NCBI RefSeq assembly: GCF_900302505.1 | Contig: NZ_OMOJ01000010.1 | Location: forward strand, 28,780-92,779 | Length of the DNA: 64,000 bases | DNA from: Pseudoprimorskyibacter insulae | GTDB taxonomy: Bacteria; Pseudomonadota; Alphaproteobacteria; Rhodobacterales; Rhodobacteraceae | Reading direction: 5' to 3' | Shown: one piece after another, positions 1-8,955 of the stretch | Layout: every line of letters begins with the position of its first letter | Position numbering within the stretch: position 1 is the stretch's first letter | Position numbers and translations under genes: made by a program | Notes under the pieces: generated by a model | What the model was told of the DNA's origin: nothing | The model's database searches: none | The model's input: only the letters and a program-made list of their open reading frames with translations

Positions 1-198
1 AAGCCCTGGATCGCGGTGATCCCGGGGACAACCCAGATGGCGCATATGATGCAAAACACCGGTGCGCGCGACGTCCGTTTCACACCCGAGGAACTGGCCG
101 AATTCACCACCGCCCTGAATTCGATCGAAGTCCGCGGCGAACGCCTTCCGGCATGGGTGCTGGCCTTCTCAGAAGTCGAAGCACCGCTGAAAAAGTGA
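1..198 (+). CDS. aldo/keto reductase, C-terminal end (partial)
   Basis: The reading frame is open from base 1, so the gene begins upstream of the window. The visible 65 residues start KPWIAVIPGTTQ and end in VEAPLKK. The I-P-G-T-T stretch followed by a helix with F-T-P-E-E-L matches the C-terminal NADP-binding loop and last helix of the aldo/keto reductase family (usually I-P-G-x-x, then LS/T-x-E-L). These are cytosolic NADPH-dependent oxidoreductases; substrate cannot be told from this piece. It ends about 200 bp before an IS6-family remnant, so it is probably the last intact gene outside that mobile block. Confidence 0.75.
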   Translation, partial: KPWIAVIPGTTQMAHMMQNTGARDVRFTPEELAEFTTALNSIEVRGERLPAWVLAFSEVEAPLKK

Positions 199-394
199 TG
201 GGCCTCATGCGGCATAATTGCTGACTTTCGCCCCGTGGGTGCGATTTGATGAGCGACCTTCATCGGACCGCACCCTGAGGTGAGATAACAACGTCAACCG
301 CCGACAGTCTCTCGCAGCAGGTTTCCTAGCCGGCAAATGACAACAACCGCGCAAGCGATGCCAAAGCGAAGTACTTTTCGGAACCAATCAATAC
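199..394. other. intergenic stretch, no gene seen
   Basis: Between the aldo/keto reductase stop and the IS6-family end. I see no convincing coding frame, hairpin with T-run or repeat. Confidence 0.5.
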
Positions 395-820
395 GGGTCT
401 GTAGCATTCACTAGCCTGCCGCCGCAGGCTCAGTGTGTTCATGATAATGGAGGAGCCGATGGCACAGCTCAAGAACCCGTTCAAGCGGCATCGGTTTCCG
501 GGTGAGATCAATGCCCAGCTCTGACCGGAAGATGTGATCCAGCAGGTGGATCGGAAGTCCCTGAACAACTGGATAGAAAGCGATCACGCCGCGTTGAAGC
601 AGCGGCTGCGACCAATGCGGTCCTTCCGAACTTTGGCCGGCGCCAAAGCGGCCCTCGCAGGGATCGAGACTTTCCGCACAATCAGAAACGGCCAGTTCGA
701 GAACTGCAAAGTCTGCGTGGCCAAAAAAATCATCTTCGTCGCCAATCTCTTCCCCGAAGCCGCATGATGGAAACTGGGCACGCCCCTATTGTGCGGTTCC
801 CAGGTTAATGCAGCAGACCC
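395..820 (+). mobile_element. IS6-family element, internally deleted (copy 1)
   Basis: The ends are imperfect inverted repeats: GGGTCTGTAGCATTCAC at the left, and GGGTCTGCTGCATTAAC when the right end is read on the other strand. At 426 bp it is about half the usual 0.8-1 kb. The region between the ends encodes only the first ~22 and the last ~80 residues of an IS6/IS26-type transposase. No matching 8-bp target duplication is visible (flanks ATCAATAC and ATTACAAT). A second copy with a different deletion lies inverted at 9887-10453. Confidence 0.8.
459..767 (+). pseudogene. IS6-family transposase, internal deletion and stop
   Basis: Starts MAQLKNPFKRHRFPGE, hits an in-frame TGA at 522-524, and then continues in the same frame into the C-terminal DDE-domain end with N-x-I-E-S-D-H-A-A-L-K (the catalytic Glu) and a terminal N-L-F-P-E-A-A. 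The helix-turn-helix and the region carrying the first two catalytic Asp residues are missing. It is therefore dead as a transposase, although its ends could still be used by a related enzyme. Confidence 0.8.
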
Positions 821-821
821 A

Positions 822-2153
822 TTACAATCGTTCGGCCGTTCTCCGACCCGCGATGGCCGCGTCGCGGGCGATGGATGAACTGTCTCCGCAATAGCCCGTA
901 GGATCGAGCGCATCGGCGATCTGGGCGTCGCTGAGATGGGCGAGAACCGTACTGTCATTCCGGAGTGCGTCAGCGACACTGCACTGTTCCTCAGAGTGGT
1001 TCTCTATCGCATGATGGACCAGATCGTGGGCCTCTGCGCGACCGATCATCGGGGCAAGCATCATCATCAGCCGTTCCGTGGCGATGGCACCGCCAGTCAG
1101 GTTGGCGTTGCGCGCCATGACCGGCGCATTCACTTCGATGCGGGCGATCAGCCCTTCAAACCGCCGCGCCATGTCCCAGGCCAGCGGGATCGCGCGATCC
1201 AGGATCGAGCCCAGAAGCTGGTTCGTGGCCGAGTCGCCTTCGTGGCTTGACCGACCCGTTTCCATGGCGGGAGCGGCAAGGCCACGCAGTTCGGCCGTGT
1301 CGGCCAGAACCCGAACCACGTATTTCGGATTGATCTTGTGGGGCATGGTAGAGGACCCGACCGTACCATGATCGAGCCGCTCGGAGATCTCGCCTATCTC
1401 CTGAGACATGAGCAGGTAGAGTTCTGATGCGATGCGTTCCACCGTCATTGCCAGAAGCGACAGTTGGACGACATAGTCGGCGAAAAGATCGTTGTTGGTC
1501 CGTCCGGGCACAAGCAGTTCGCGCAGACCAAGACGGGCCGCTAGCCGACGATTTAGTTCGCGCCCCTCGGCGCCGAAGGCATGCATCGCTCCGACCGCTC
1601 CGCCGAACGGCAAGGCAAAAAGGCGTCGGGCCCCGCCATCCAGCCTGTCGACCGACCGGGTCAGTTCTTCGATCCAGCCGGCAACCTTGAAACCGAAGGT
1701 GATGGGCAGCGCATGCTGGCGATTGGTCCGGCCCGCCATGAGCGTGTCTGCATGTGTATCGGCCAGATCCGAAAACCGGGTCAGGACCCCGGCCAGCGCC
1801 TTGCGGATTTCGCGATCGGCTTCGCGGACCAGAAGGATGCGCCCGGTCTGCATCACGTTTTGCGTCGTTGCACCCCAGTGAACATAGGCTCCCGCCTCGC
1901 CTGCCGTGCGCGCCAGCAGGCGGGTGAGCGACAGGATCGGGGCATGCGTGACCTGGATGTCGGCCTCCAGCGCCTCGATACCGATCACATCAAGCCGTGC
2001 TGCGTCGCGGATGCCCTGAGCGGCGGATTCAGGTATGACCCCCATTTCAGCCTGAACTTCGGAAAGCGCGGCCTCTACGTCCAGCCAGGACTGCCAGAGG
2101 GTTTCGCGGGCGAACAGGGTGCCTGGCGTCAGGGCCGGTGTGTTCAGCATCAT
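822..2153 (-). CDS. aspartase/fumarase-superfamily lyase (adenylosuccinate lyase/PcaB-like)
   Basis: A 443-residue cytosolic lyase of the class-II fumarase fold, which breaks C-N or C-O bonds beta to a carboxylate through an anti elimination. Visible signatures are HWGATTQNVMQTG (normally H-x-G-x-T-S-Q-D), GRTNRQHALPITFG, and the family signature GSSTMPHKINP near residue 270. The start is set at the first of two tandem ATG codons, preceded by GAAGGAAG. It is the last gene after a peptide-type ABC importer on the same strand (16 bp gap), so it probably acts on the imported compound. That suggests an N-substituted aspartate or succinate such as an aminopolycarboxylate; EDDS lyase belongs to this superfamily. 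The exact substrate is inference. The stop codon lies 1 bp from the IS6 end, so the last residues may have been altered by the insertion. Confidence 0.75.
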   Translation of the reverse strand: MMLNTPALTPGTLFARETLWQSWLDVEAALSEVQAEMGVIPESAAQGIRDAARLDVIGIEALEADIQVTHAPILSLTRLLARTAGEAGAYVHWGATTQNVMQTGRILLVREADREIRKALAGVLTRFSDLADTHADTLMAGRTNRQHALPITFGFKVAGWIEELTRSVDRLDGGARRLFALPFGGAVGAMHAFGAEGRELNRRLAARLGLRELLVPGRTNNDLFADYVVQLSLLAMTVERIASELYLLMSQEIGEISERLDHGTVGSSTMPHKINPKYVVRVLADTAELRGLAAPAMETGRSSHEGDSATNQLLGSILDRAIPLAWDMARRFEGLIARIEVNAPVMARNANLTGGAIATERLMMMLAPMIGRAEAHDLVHHAIENHSEEQCSVADALRNDSTVLAHLSDAQIADALDPTGYCGDSSSIARDAAIAGRRTAERL

Positions 2154-2169
2154 GGTCTTCCTTCGGAGG

Positions 2170-3777
2170 TCATGCGATTTCAAAGCGCGGGGCCGCCGCA
2201 AGCAATCGCGCCGTGTAGTCGCTGGTCGGGCGGGACAGCACCGCCGCCGCAGTGCCCTCTTCGACAATCCGACCGCCGCGCATGACGACGACGCGGTCGG
2301 CAGTCTGGTGTACCACGGCCATGTCATGCGTGACCAGCAGCAGGGTCAGGTTCATCCGTTCGCGCAGGTCGTCCAACAGGTCGAGGATCTGCGCCTGCAC
2401 CGAGACATCGAGCGCCGAGGTCGGTTCATCGCAGATCAGCGCCTCCGGGCCGGTTACGAGCGCGCGGGCGATGGCCACGCGCTGTCTCTGGCCACCCGAG
2501 AGCTGAGACGGATATGTGTGGATCAGCCGTTCGGGCAAACGGACCCGTTCCATTGCCTCGCGCACGGCCTCTAGGTTGGCAACGCGATCACGTTCGCCGC
2601 GCAGGACCAGCGGCCGGGCAATGATTTCGGACAGACGCCTCCGCGGATTGAGCGAGGTGTAGGGATCCTGAAAGACCGGCTGGACAAAAGCCGCACGTTC
2701 CGCCGTCGGGATGTCGTGGATCGGGCGCCCGGTCATCAGGATATCGCCCGAGGTCGCTTGGTCGAGCCCCAGCAATATCCGCGCCAGGGTCGACTTGCCC
2801 GATCCGCTTTCTCCGATCAGCGCCAGGGTCTCGCCCCTCTTGACCGACAGCGACACGCCGTCCAGCGCCCGGATCTCGCGCTTCGGTTCGAACAGGCCCT
2901 TGCGCGTCATGTAGACGCGGGTGATGTCGCGGGCGACGATCACCTCGTCGGTCCTCGGCAAGGTCGGGGCCGGTCGACCGGGCGCCCCGTCCAGACGCGG
3001 CACGGCTGCTAGAAGTCTGCGGGTGTAGTCGTGCCGGGGGTCGAACAGCACGTCCCGTGCCGTCCCCTGCTCCACGATCTCTCCGCCATACATCACCGCC
3101 ACGCGGTCGGTACGCTGCGCCACCACGGCCAGATCGTGGCTGATCAGGATCAGCCCCATCTGACGTTCGCGCCGCAGGTCATCCAGCAAGTCGAGGATCT
3201 GTGCCTGCACCGTCACGTCAAGCGCCGTGGTCGGTTCGTCCGCGATCAGCAGGTCGGGGTCGAGCATCAGGGTCATGGCAATCATGACTCTCTGGCGCTG
3301 GCCACCCGACATCTGGTGCGCGTATTGGTTCATCCGGCCTTCGGGGTCGGGAATGCCGACACGGTCCAGAAGGTCGATCGCCTTCTTGCGCGCCGCGGCG
3401 GAGGACAACAGGCCGCGCGCCACCGCAGCTTCGGTCATCTGCCGCCCGATGGTGTAGACCGGGTTGAGCGAGGTCATCGGTTCCTGAAAGATCATGCCGA
3501 TGCGCGGCCCCGCGATCGTCCGGGAGAACACCCCGTCCTCGAGAGCCGGCAGGTCCTGTCCGTCGAAGCTCAGCCGGATCGCGCTGCATTTGGCACTGCG
3601 CGGCAGCAACCGCATCAGGGCCAAGGCGGTCATCGACTTGCCGGACCCGCTTTCGCCGACGATCCCAAGGGCCTCGCCGCGATCCAGGGCCAGTGTCACG
3701 TCGCGCACGACATGAAGCGGTCCATCCGGCGAGCGTAGGAAAATGTTTAGGTGGTCGATATCCAGAAGCGTTTTCAT
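2170..3777 (-). CDS. peptide/nickel-type ABC importer, fused double ATPase (DppD-DppF / GsiA-like)
   Basis: A 535-residue cytoplasmic ATPase that powers the adjacent permeases. It holds two complete ABC domains in one chain. The first has Walker A GESGSGKS, signature MSGGQRQRV and Walker B LLIADEPTTALD; the second has [18 protein letters not shown] and ALICDEPTSALD. Each half keeps the Q-loop F-Q-E/D-P and the H-loop S/T-H-D. The C-terminal oligopeptide extension (P-x-x-D-Y-T-R-R-L-L) is present in both halves. Its ATG overlaps the upstream permease stop (ATGA), so translation is coupled. GsiA is the known example of this fused arrangement. Confidence 0.92.
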   Translation of the reverse strand: MKTLLDIDHLNIFLRSPDGPLHVVRDVTLALDRGEALGIVGESGSGKSMTALALMRLLPRSAKCSAIRLSFDGQDLPALEDGVFSRTIAGPRIGMIFQEPMTSLNPVYTIGRQMTEAAVARGLLSSAAARKKAIDLLDRVGIPDPEGRMNQYAHQMSGGQRQRVMIAMTLMLDPDLLIADEPTTALDVTVQAQILDLLDDLRRERQMGLILISHDLAVVAQRTDRVAVMYGGEIVEQGTARDVLFDPRHDYTRRLLAAVPRLDGAPGRPAPTLPRTDEVIVARDITRVYMTRKGLFEPKREIRALDGVSLSVKRGETLALIGESGSGKSTLARILLGLDQATSGDILMTGRPIHDIPTAERAAFVQPVFQDPYTSLNPRRRLSEIIARPLVLRGERDRVANLEAVREAMERVRLPERLIHTYPSQLSGGQRQRVAIARALVTGPEALICDEPTSALDVSVQAQILDLLDDLRERMNLTLLLVTHDMAVVHQTADRVVVMRGGRIVEEGTAAAVLSRPTSDYTARLLAAAPRFEIA

Positions 3778-4688
3778 TCGTTGCGCCCTTCCGGCGAGGT
3801 GATGTCTCGCAGCCCGTCGCCCATGAGGTTGGCGCCTATGACAAGCAGGAACAGGCAGATGCCCGGCAAGATCACCAGCCAGGGCCGATAGAACATCGCC
3901 TGCTTGCCTTCGGCGATCATCAGACCCCAGGACGGGGTCGGCGGTTGGATGCCAACGCCCAGAAAGCTCAGCGAGCTTTCTGCCAGGATCGCGATACCCA
4001 GTTCGAAGGTGAAAATCACGATGATCGACGACATGAGGTTCGGCATGATCTCGTACCAGATGATCTGGCGCGGGCTCGCCCCGGCGGCTACGGCCGCCGC
4101 CACGAAGTCGAGCGAGCGGAAGCGCTGCGTCGCGGCGCGGGTCACGACCAGATAGTAGGTCCAGTGCAGCACGCCGACGATGCCGATCACCACCCAGATG
4201 GAAGGGCCGATGATGAAGACCAGCGCCATGGCCAACAAAAGGCCAGGCAGAGCAAGCTGTGCCGTCAGCAGGAAGCTGATGCCGTGGTCGATCCAGCCGC
4301 CGAAATATCCGGCGATCACGCCCAGTGTCACGCCAATGATCAGGCCGACGGTCGCGGCGCCGATACCGATGGTGATCGACACACGGGTGCCGTAGATCAG
4401 GCGGCTGAGGTAATCGCGACCGTTCTGGTCGGTGCCGAGGATGTGGTCCCAACGTCCGCCCTCGCTCCAGACCGGGGGCAGCATGCGGTCGGCCAGCGAC
4501 TGTGCGAAGGGATCGTGCGGCGCAAGCACCGGGGCCAGGATCGCCACAACGGCGATGATCAGGATCAGGCCTGCGCCGATCAGGAACCCGGTGTGACCGA
4601 ACATCCGCCTGCGGAAGATCTGGCCCGGTGAGAGGGTCGTGGTCCTGTCGAGTTCCACGGTTGTCAGGGTGATGTCTGTGTCGGTCAT
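3774..4688 (-). CDS. peptide-type ABC importer permease (DppC-like)
   Basis: A 304-residue inner-membrane permease. It opens with a short cytoplasmic N-terminus and a first helix (HTGFLIGAGLILIIAVVAIL), followed by a periplasmic loop with LGTDQNGRDYLSRLIYG, the typical DppC/OppC G-T-D-x-x-G-R-D motif. The EAA-type loop (RFRSLDFVAAAVAAGASP) contacts the ATPase. The start is MTDTDITL, whose ATG overlaps the TGA of the preceding dppB-like gene. It forms the heterodimeric channel with that gene product. Confidence 0.92.
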   Translation of the reverse strand: MTDTDITLTTVELDRTTTLSPGQIFRRRMFGHTGFLIGAGLILIIAVVAILAPVLAPHDPFAQSLADRMLPPVWSEGGRWDHILGTDQNGRDYLSRLIYGTRVSITIGIGAATVGLIIGVTLGVIAGYFGGWIDHGISFLLTAQLALPGLLLAMALVFIIGPSIWVVIGIVGVLHWTYYLVVTRAATQRFRSLDFVAAAVAAGASPRQIIWYEIMPNLMSSIIVIFTFELGIAILAESSLSFLGVGIQPPTPSWGLMIAEGKQAMFYRPWLVILPGICLFLLVIGANLMGDGLRDITSPEGRNE

Positions 4689-5602
4689 CCGATGCGAATC
4701 CTCGGGTCGATGGCCGCATTCAGGATGTCGGCAAGTAGGTTCATGGCGACGAAAACGATGGCGAAGACGAAGATCAGCATCTGCACGGTCGGGATATCCG
4801 CCCCGAGGATGGATTCCAGCGCCAGCCGTCCCAGGCCGTTGATGGCAAAAATGGATTCCGTGATGACGGACCCTCCGAACTTCTGGCCCAGTTGCACTGC
4901 AAGGACTGAAATCACCGGCAGGATCGCGTTGCGCAAGGCATGGCGGCGCAGCAGTTGCCACCCGCGGAACCCCTTGGACCGGGCGGTTCGGATATAGTCC
5001 GCGCCCATCACTTCTATCAGGCCGGTGCGGGTCAGGCGCATCACCGCCGGGACGGAGGACGAGCCGAGGACGAAGGCGGGAAGGACGAAGTGACGCCAGG
5101 TGCTATCGCCCGAGACCGGGAAGATCGGGATCATTACCGCAAAGACGATGATCATGATCAGGCCGAGCCAGAAGTTCGGCACCGCCTGTGCCGACACCGC
5201 GACTCCAAGCGCGAAACGGTCGATCCAGCTGTTGGGATTGAGTGCGGCGAGGGCGCCGAGAGGAATGGCAATCACGATGGTCACGGCCAGGGCCGACAAC
5301 GCCAGTGTCAGCGTTTCGTCGAGCCGGTCGGCCACCAGCGCCGCCACCGGCTTGTGCCAGTAGTAGCTTTCGCCGAAATCGCCTTGCAGTACCCCGCCGA
5401 GCCAATCGAAATACCGAACCGTCAGCGGCCGGTCGAGCCCGTAGCGGGCGCGGATGGTCTCGACCACGTCGGCGGTCGCGTCTTCGCCAGCGATGGCCTG
5501 CGCCGGGTCGCTTGCGACGTTCAGCAGTAGGAAGGCAGCCAGCGAGACGGTGAAGGCGACCAGGATCGCAAGACATCCGCGAAGAAATATGTAGCGCAGC
5601 AT
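4685..5602 (-). CDS. peptide-type ABC importer permease (DppB-like)
   Basis: A 305-residue inner-membrane permease with the classical DppB N-terminus (MLRYIFLRGCLAILVAFTVS), a periplasmic segment RARYGLDRPLTVRYFDWL, and the EAA loop with D-Y-I-R-T-A-R-S-K-G. It lies 55 bp after the first binding-protein gene, with a stem-loop in the gap, and overlaps the dppC-like gene by 4 bp. It is part of the unit binding protein 2 - binding protein 1 - DppB - DppC - ATPase - lyase. Confidence 0.92.
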   Translation of the reverse strand: MLRYIFLRGCLAILVAFTVSLAAFLLLNVASDPAQAIAGEDATADVVETIRARYGLDRPLTVRYFDWLGGVLQGDFGESYYWHKPVAALVADRLDETLTLALSALAVTIVIAIPLGALAALNPNSWIDRFALGVAVSAQAVPNFWLGLIMIIVFAVMIPIFPVSGDSTWRHFVLPAFVLGSSSVPAVMRLTRTGLIEVMGADYIRTARSKGFRGWQLLRRHALRNAILPVISVLAVQLGQKFGGSVITESIFAINGLGRLALESILGADIPTVQMLIFVFAIVFVAMNLLADILNAAIDPRIRIG

Positions 5603-5623
5603 GGTGTGGGTTCCTCAGGTTCA

Positions 5624-5646
5624 CAGGGGGCCGCGCAGGCCCCCTG
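5624..5646 (-). promoter_or_regulatory. stem-loop between binding-protein and dppB-like genes
   Basis: A perfect 9-bp stem (CAGGGGGCC / GGCCCCCTG) with a 5-nt loop and no T-run after it. It fits a 3' mRNA-stabilising or partial read-through hairpin that would keep binding-protein transcript above permease transcript, as known for malE-malF. Confidence 0.6.
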
Positions 5647-5657
5647 CCCGTCAAGTC

Positions 5658-7187
5658 TTACTTCCAAGTGGCATTCTGAAGCCTGGGCATCCCGTCGGGA
5701 TCGAGCGGAAAGTCAAGGTTCGGGGATACGAGGTAGTTGGCCGAATAGCTGAAAAGTGGCGCCCAATAGGCCTGATCCGCAATGACGCCAAGCGCTTCTG
5801 AATAGATCGCCTTGCGCTTTTCCTGATCGGCAGTCTGTTCTGCCGACAGGACCAGATCGGCGAGCGCCGTGTCGCCCGACATGTTCCGGTCACTATCGAT
5901 GTCGAAATGGATCCGTGCGATGGCAGCGGTGTCGGCTGTGCCACCTGACCCCCAGGTGCCGAAATAGGCCGGTATCTCACGCGCCGCCCGCGCCTGATTA
6001 AGGCTTTCAAGCTTCACATAGCGCAGGTTCAGATCGATGCCCACGGCCGTAAGGTCGGCGGCAATGGCTTCCGATGCTGCCTTGTCGCGATAGGCCCAGA
6101 CCTCCAACGGGAAGCCATCAGGGTATCCCGCCTCGGCCAGCAGGGCCTTGGCCTTCTCGGGGTCATACTCATAGCGGGTGACGCTTTGGTCACAGCCAAA
6201 CTGGGCGGGATGGCAGGCGGCGTGGATCGGCTCTGCCGAACCGCCGATCAGGTGCTTGGCCATGTCCGGCGTATTCAGCGCATGATTGATCGCACGACGG
6301 ACAAGTACATTGGTAAGCGGTCCGTCCGGATCCGTATGTCCGGCCGCATCCAGAACCATGAACCCGACACGAAGGTCAGGTCCACTCAGATGTGTGGCCA
6401 TGGGCGTGGCCCCCAGGCTTTCCGCAAGATCGAGCGGCACCTTGAACATCCAGTCGATGCCGCCCGACATCAATTCCGCCTGCTGCGTGCCGATGTCAGG
6501 AATATTTCGCACCACGATGGTCTTGATCTCGGGTTTTTTCCCGAAGAACGCCTCATTCCGCTCAAGCACCAGTTCGGTGCCGGGTTCAAAGCTCTTGACC
6601 TTGTAGGGGCCGGTGGCGATCAGGCTGTTGGCCATGGCATCGCGGTTGATGCCGTCACCTTCGCCATAGGTACCCGACTTGCGCAGCATCACCCTGTTGG
6701 CCATGTCGCGCAAAACCAGGGGATAGACCGACTTCAGCTTGAACCGGACTGTATTGGGGCCAGTCACCACAGCTTCGTCCAGCCAGCGCGAGACAACGCC
6801 GTTCGCGTTGGACTCGCTTCTCTGGTCGGCGATCCAGTTGTAGGTATAGGCCACGTCGTCGGGAGTCAGCACGGTTCCGTCATGAAACTGGACGTCGTCC
6901 CTCAGGGTAAGATCGAGCGTCAGGTCGTCGATCCACTCATAGCCGGTCGCGATGGCGGGCCGGTACTCCTGCGATACGGGGTCGAGGTCGAACAGCGTCG
7001 CATCGGTCAGCTGCGCGAGGATAATGTATTCGCGTTTGGTCGTGTAGTTGTAGTCGAGGTTCAGGATTTCCTCGGTCATTGCCGCACGCAGCGTGTCGTC
7101 GCCGGGGCCGGCGGCGGCCGGTCCCGACGCTGCTATCAATGCGATGGCGCTGGCCGCGCAAAAGGCTTTCAACTGTCTTATCTTCAT
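5658..7187 (-). CDS. peptide-type ABC importer substrate-binding protein 1 (SBP family 5)
   Basis: A 509-residue periplasmic binding protein with a Sec signal (MKIRQLKAFCAASAIALIAA, cleavage after GPAAA). Family-5 features include LRDDVQFHDGTVLTPDDVAYTY near residue 95 and ALLAEAGYPDGF near residue 345. An AGGGAGGA ribosome site precedes the ATG. It is clearly paralogous to the next gene upstream: both carry NLDY(N/H)YTTKREYII and a matching FHDG region. The shared N-L-D-Y-x-Y-T-T-K-R stretch suggests a common but not identical ligand. It is first in line before the permease genes, separated by a hairpin. Confidence 0.9.
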   Translation of the reverse strand: MKIRQLKAFCAASAIALIAASGPAAAGPGDDTLRAAMTEEILNLDYNYTTKREYIILAQLTDATLFDLDPVSQEYRPAIATGYEWIDDLTLDLTLRDDVQFHDGTVLTPDDVAYTYNWIADQRSESNANGVVSRWLDEAVVTGPNTVRFKLKSVYPLVLRDMANRVMLRKSGTYGEGDGINRDAMANSLIATGPYKVKSFEPGTELVLERNEAFFGKKPEIKTIVVRNIPDIGTQQAELMSGGIDWMFKVPLDLAESLGATPMATHLSGPDLRVGFMVLDAAGHTDPDGPLTNVLVRRAINHALNTPDMAKHLIGGSAEPIHAACHPAQFGCDQSVTRYEYDPEKAKALLAEAGYPDGFPLEVWAYRDKAASEAIAADLTAVGIDLNLRYVKLESLNQARAAREIPAYFGTWGSGGTADTAAIARIHFDIDSDRNMSGDTALADLVLSAEQTADQEKRKAIYSEALGVIADQAYWAPLFSYSANYLVSPNLDFPLDPDGMPRLQNATWK

Positions 7188-7209
7188 GGGTTCCTCCCTA
7201 TGGGCGTGC

Positions 7210-7280
7210 CGCGCCGCTGCGGCGCGTAGACCAGTTTTGTTTGTTCGCGCCGCCGCAGCCGGATGGCCCGCCGGCGGCGC
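7210..7280 (-). promoter_or_regulatory. two stem-loops between the paralogous binding-protein genes
   Basis: One perfect 9-bp stem (GCGCCGCCG at 7247-7255 with CGGCGGCGC at 7272-7280) and one 7-bp stem (CGCGCCG at 7210-7216 with CGGCGCG at 7220-7226). Neither is followed by a T-run on the transcribed strand, so they look like mRNA-stability or attenuation elements rather than a full terminator. Confidence 0.5.
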
Positions 7281-7295
7281 TGATGTCGCGCGTTT

Positions 7296-8828
7296 CTATT
7301 GGGTCCAGCTGGCCTTGTAGAGCCGCGGGAAACCGTCGTCGTCCAACGGGAAGACAAGCTCCGGATCGGTCAGGTAGTTGACCGAATACGACCAGAGCGG
7401 GATCCAGTAGACCTGATCGGTGATCCGGGCATGGATCTTGGCGAAGAGTTCTCCCTGCCGGTCAGGATCAAGTTCTGCGTAGGCCTCGGTTACCATCGCG
7501 GACAGCTCGGCATCGCCCGACAGGTTGCGGTCTGTCTCGGGGTCGAAATGCTGCCGGATCGGCGGCGCCGTGTCACCGCCCCAGGTTCCGAAATAGGCCG
7601 GAATTTGGCGGTTTGCCCGCGCGACGTTCAGGCTGTCCAGCTTCACCTGTCGCAGGTTGACTTTGATCCCGACCGCCTTGAGGTCTGATACGATCGCCTC
7701 GGACATCGGCTTGTCACGATAGGACCAGATCTCGGTTTCGAACCCTTCGGCGAACCCTGCTTCGGCCAGCAATGCGCGAGCCTTTTCGGGATCGTGATCA
7801 TAGATCGTGACCTCCTGGTTGCACCCCAGCTCCGACGGATGGCAGGCACCTTCGATGCGCGCCGCAGCCCCGCCGATCAACGCGCTGGCAATGCCGGCGC
7901 GGTCGATGGCATGGGCCATGGCGCGGCGCACCTTGAGATTGGTGAGCGGACCTTCGGGATCGACCAGTCCGCCCGCGTCAAGGATCAGGAATCCGATGCG
8001 CCGGTCGGGCCCGGACAGATGCTTTACGTTCGGCATCTTCCCAAGGCTTTCCGCCACATCACGCGGCACACCGTTGATCCAGTCGATGCTGCCGGACATC
8101 AGTTCGGCCTGCTGCGTGCCCTCGTCCGGCAAGGACCGGATGACAACGGTTCCGATCGCCGGATCGCCCTTGGGACCGCCAGCATAATAGCCGTCGTACC
8201 GCTCCAGCACGAGCTCCGAGCCGGACTCGAACGAGGTGACACGGTATGGTCCCAAGCCCACGGGTCCGCCCGATGCCGCATTGGGATCAAAGCTGCCCCC
8301 GGCCTCATAGGTGCCCTGTTTGCGGATCGGCACACGGATCGCCATATCCTGCAGCGCCAGCGGGTACTGCGTCTTGAAATGGAAGCGCACCTTTTGCGGC
8401 TCCAGCGCCTCGGCCCTGTCGAACCAGACCGCGATGCGCCCGCCCGACAGGGTTTGCGATGCCTGTGTTGAGATAGTGTTGTAGGTATAGGCCACGTCAT
8501 CGGCTGTCATCGCGGTGCCGTCATGAAAGGTCACGTCATCGCGGAGCGTCAGGTCCATGGTGACGGGATCAAGCTGCTCCCAGGCGGTCGCCAGCGCAGG
8601 CAGATAACTTCCATTTGCCGGATTGATTGCCAGAAGCGTCTCGTCCACCAGTTCGGAAATGATGATGTATTCCCGCTTTGTCGTGTAGTGGTAGTCGAGG
8701 TTGATGATGTCTTCGGTGAAAGCGACACGCAGCGTGTCATCGGCCTTGTCGGCATGGGCGATGCCTGCCAGCAACGGCACAACGGCAAGTGTGCCGGCGG
8801 CAAGCCGCTGGACAGCTTTCTTCAACAT
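7296..8828 (-). CDS. peptide-type ABC importer substrate-binding protein 2 (SBP family 5)
   Basis: A 510-residue periplasmic binding protein. The start is placed at MLKKAVQRLAAGTLAVVPLL, directly after GGGAGGAAACC; the signal peptide ends at IAHA. The middle has DLTLRDDVTFHDGTAMTADDVAYTYN and the C-terminal lobe has ARALLAEAGFAEGFETEIW, all typical of family 5. It is a paralogue of the neighbouring binding protein, aligned with little offset over the whole length. As the first gene of the unit, opposite the LysR gene, it is probably the most highly transcribed. Confidence 0.9.
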   Translation of the reverse strand: MLKKAVQRLAAGTLAVVPLLAGIAHADKADDTLRVAFTEDIINLDYHYTTKREYIIISELVDETLLAINPANGSYLPALATAWEQLDPVTMDLTLRDDVTFHDGTAMTADDVAYTYNTISTQASQTLSGGRIAVWFDRAEALEPQKVRFHFKTQYPLALQDMAIRVPIRKQGTYEAGGSFDPNAASGGPVGLGPYRVTSFESGSELVLERYDGYYAGGPKGDPAIGTVVIRSLPDEGTQQAELMSGSIDWINGVPRDVAESLGKMPNVKHLSGPDRRIGFLILDAGGLVDPEGPLTNLKVRRAMAHAIDRAGIASALIGGAAARIEGACHPSELGCNQEVTIYDHDPEKARALLAEAGFAEGFETEIWSYRDKPMSEAIVSDLKAVGIKVNLRQVKLDSLNVARANRQIPAYFGTWGGDTAPPIRQHFDPETDRNLSGDAELSAMVTEAYAELDPDRQGELFAKIHARITDQVYWIPLWSYSVNYLTDPELVFPLDDDGFPRLYKASWTQ

Positions 8829-8920
8829 GGTTTCCTCCCAGTGCCATGCGTTCACACAGTCCGGTGCACGGCTAGGGAAACCTTAGCGCTGGCCGGTATT
8901 TGAAAAAATTGCTAATCTGA

Positions 8921-8935
8921 TTGCAATAGTTGCAA
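8921..8935. promoter_or_regulatory. inverted repeat in the divergent LysR/binding-protein promoter region
   Basis: TTGCAA-TAG-TTGCAA lies 20 bp upstream of the LysR gene start and about 90 bp from the divergent binding-protein gene. It is an AT-rich palindrome of the T-N11-A type that LysR-family regulators usually bind. Assignment to this LysR is inference from position. Confidence 0.45.
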
Positions 8936-8955
8936 AATTCGAAAGAGTCATCGGT

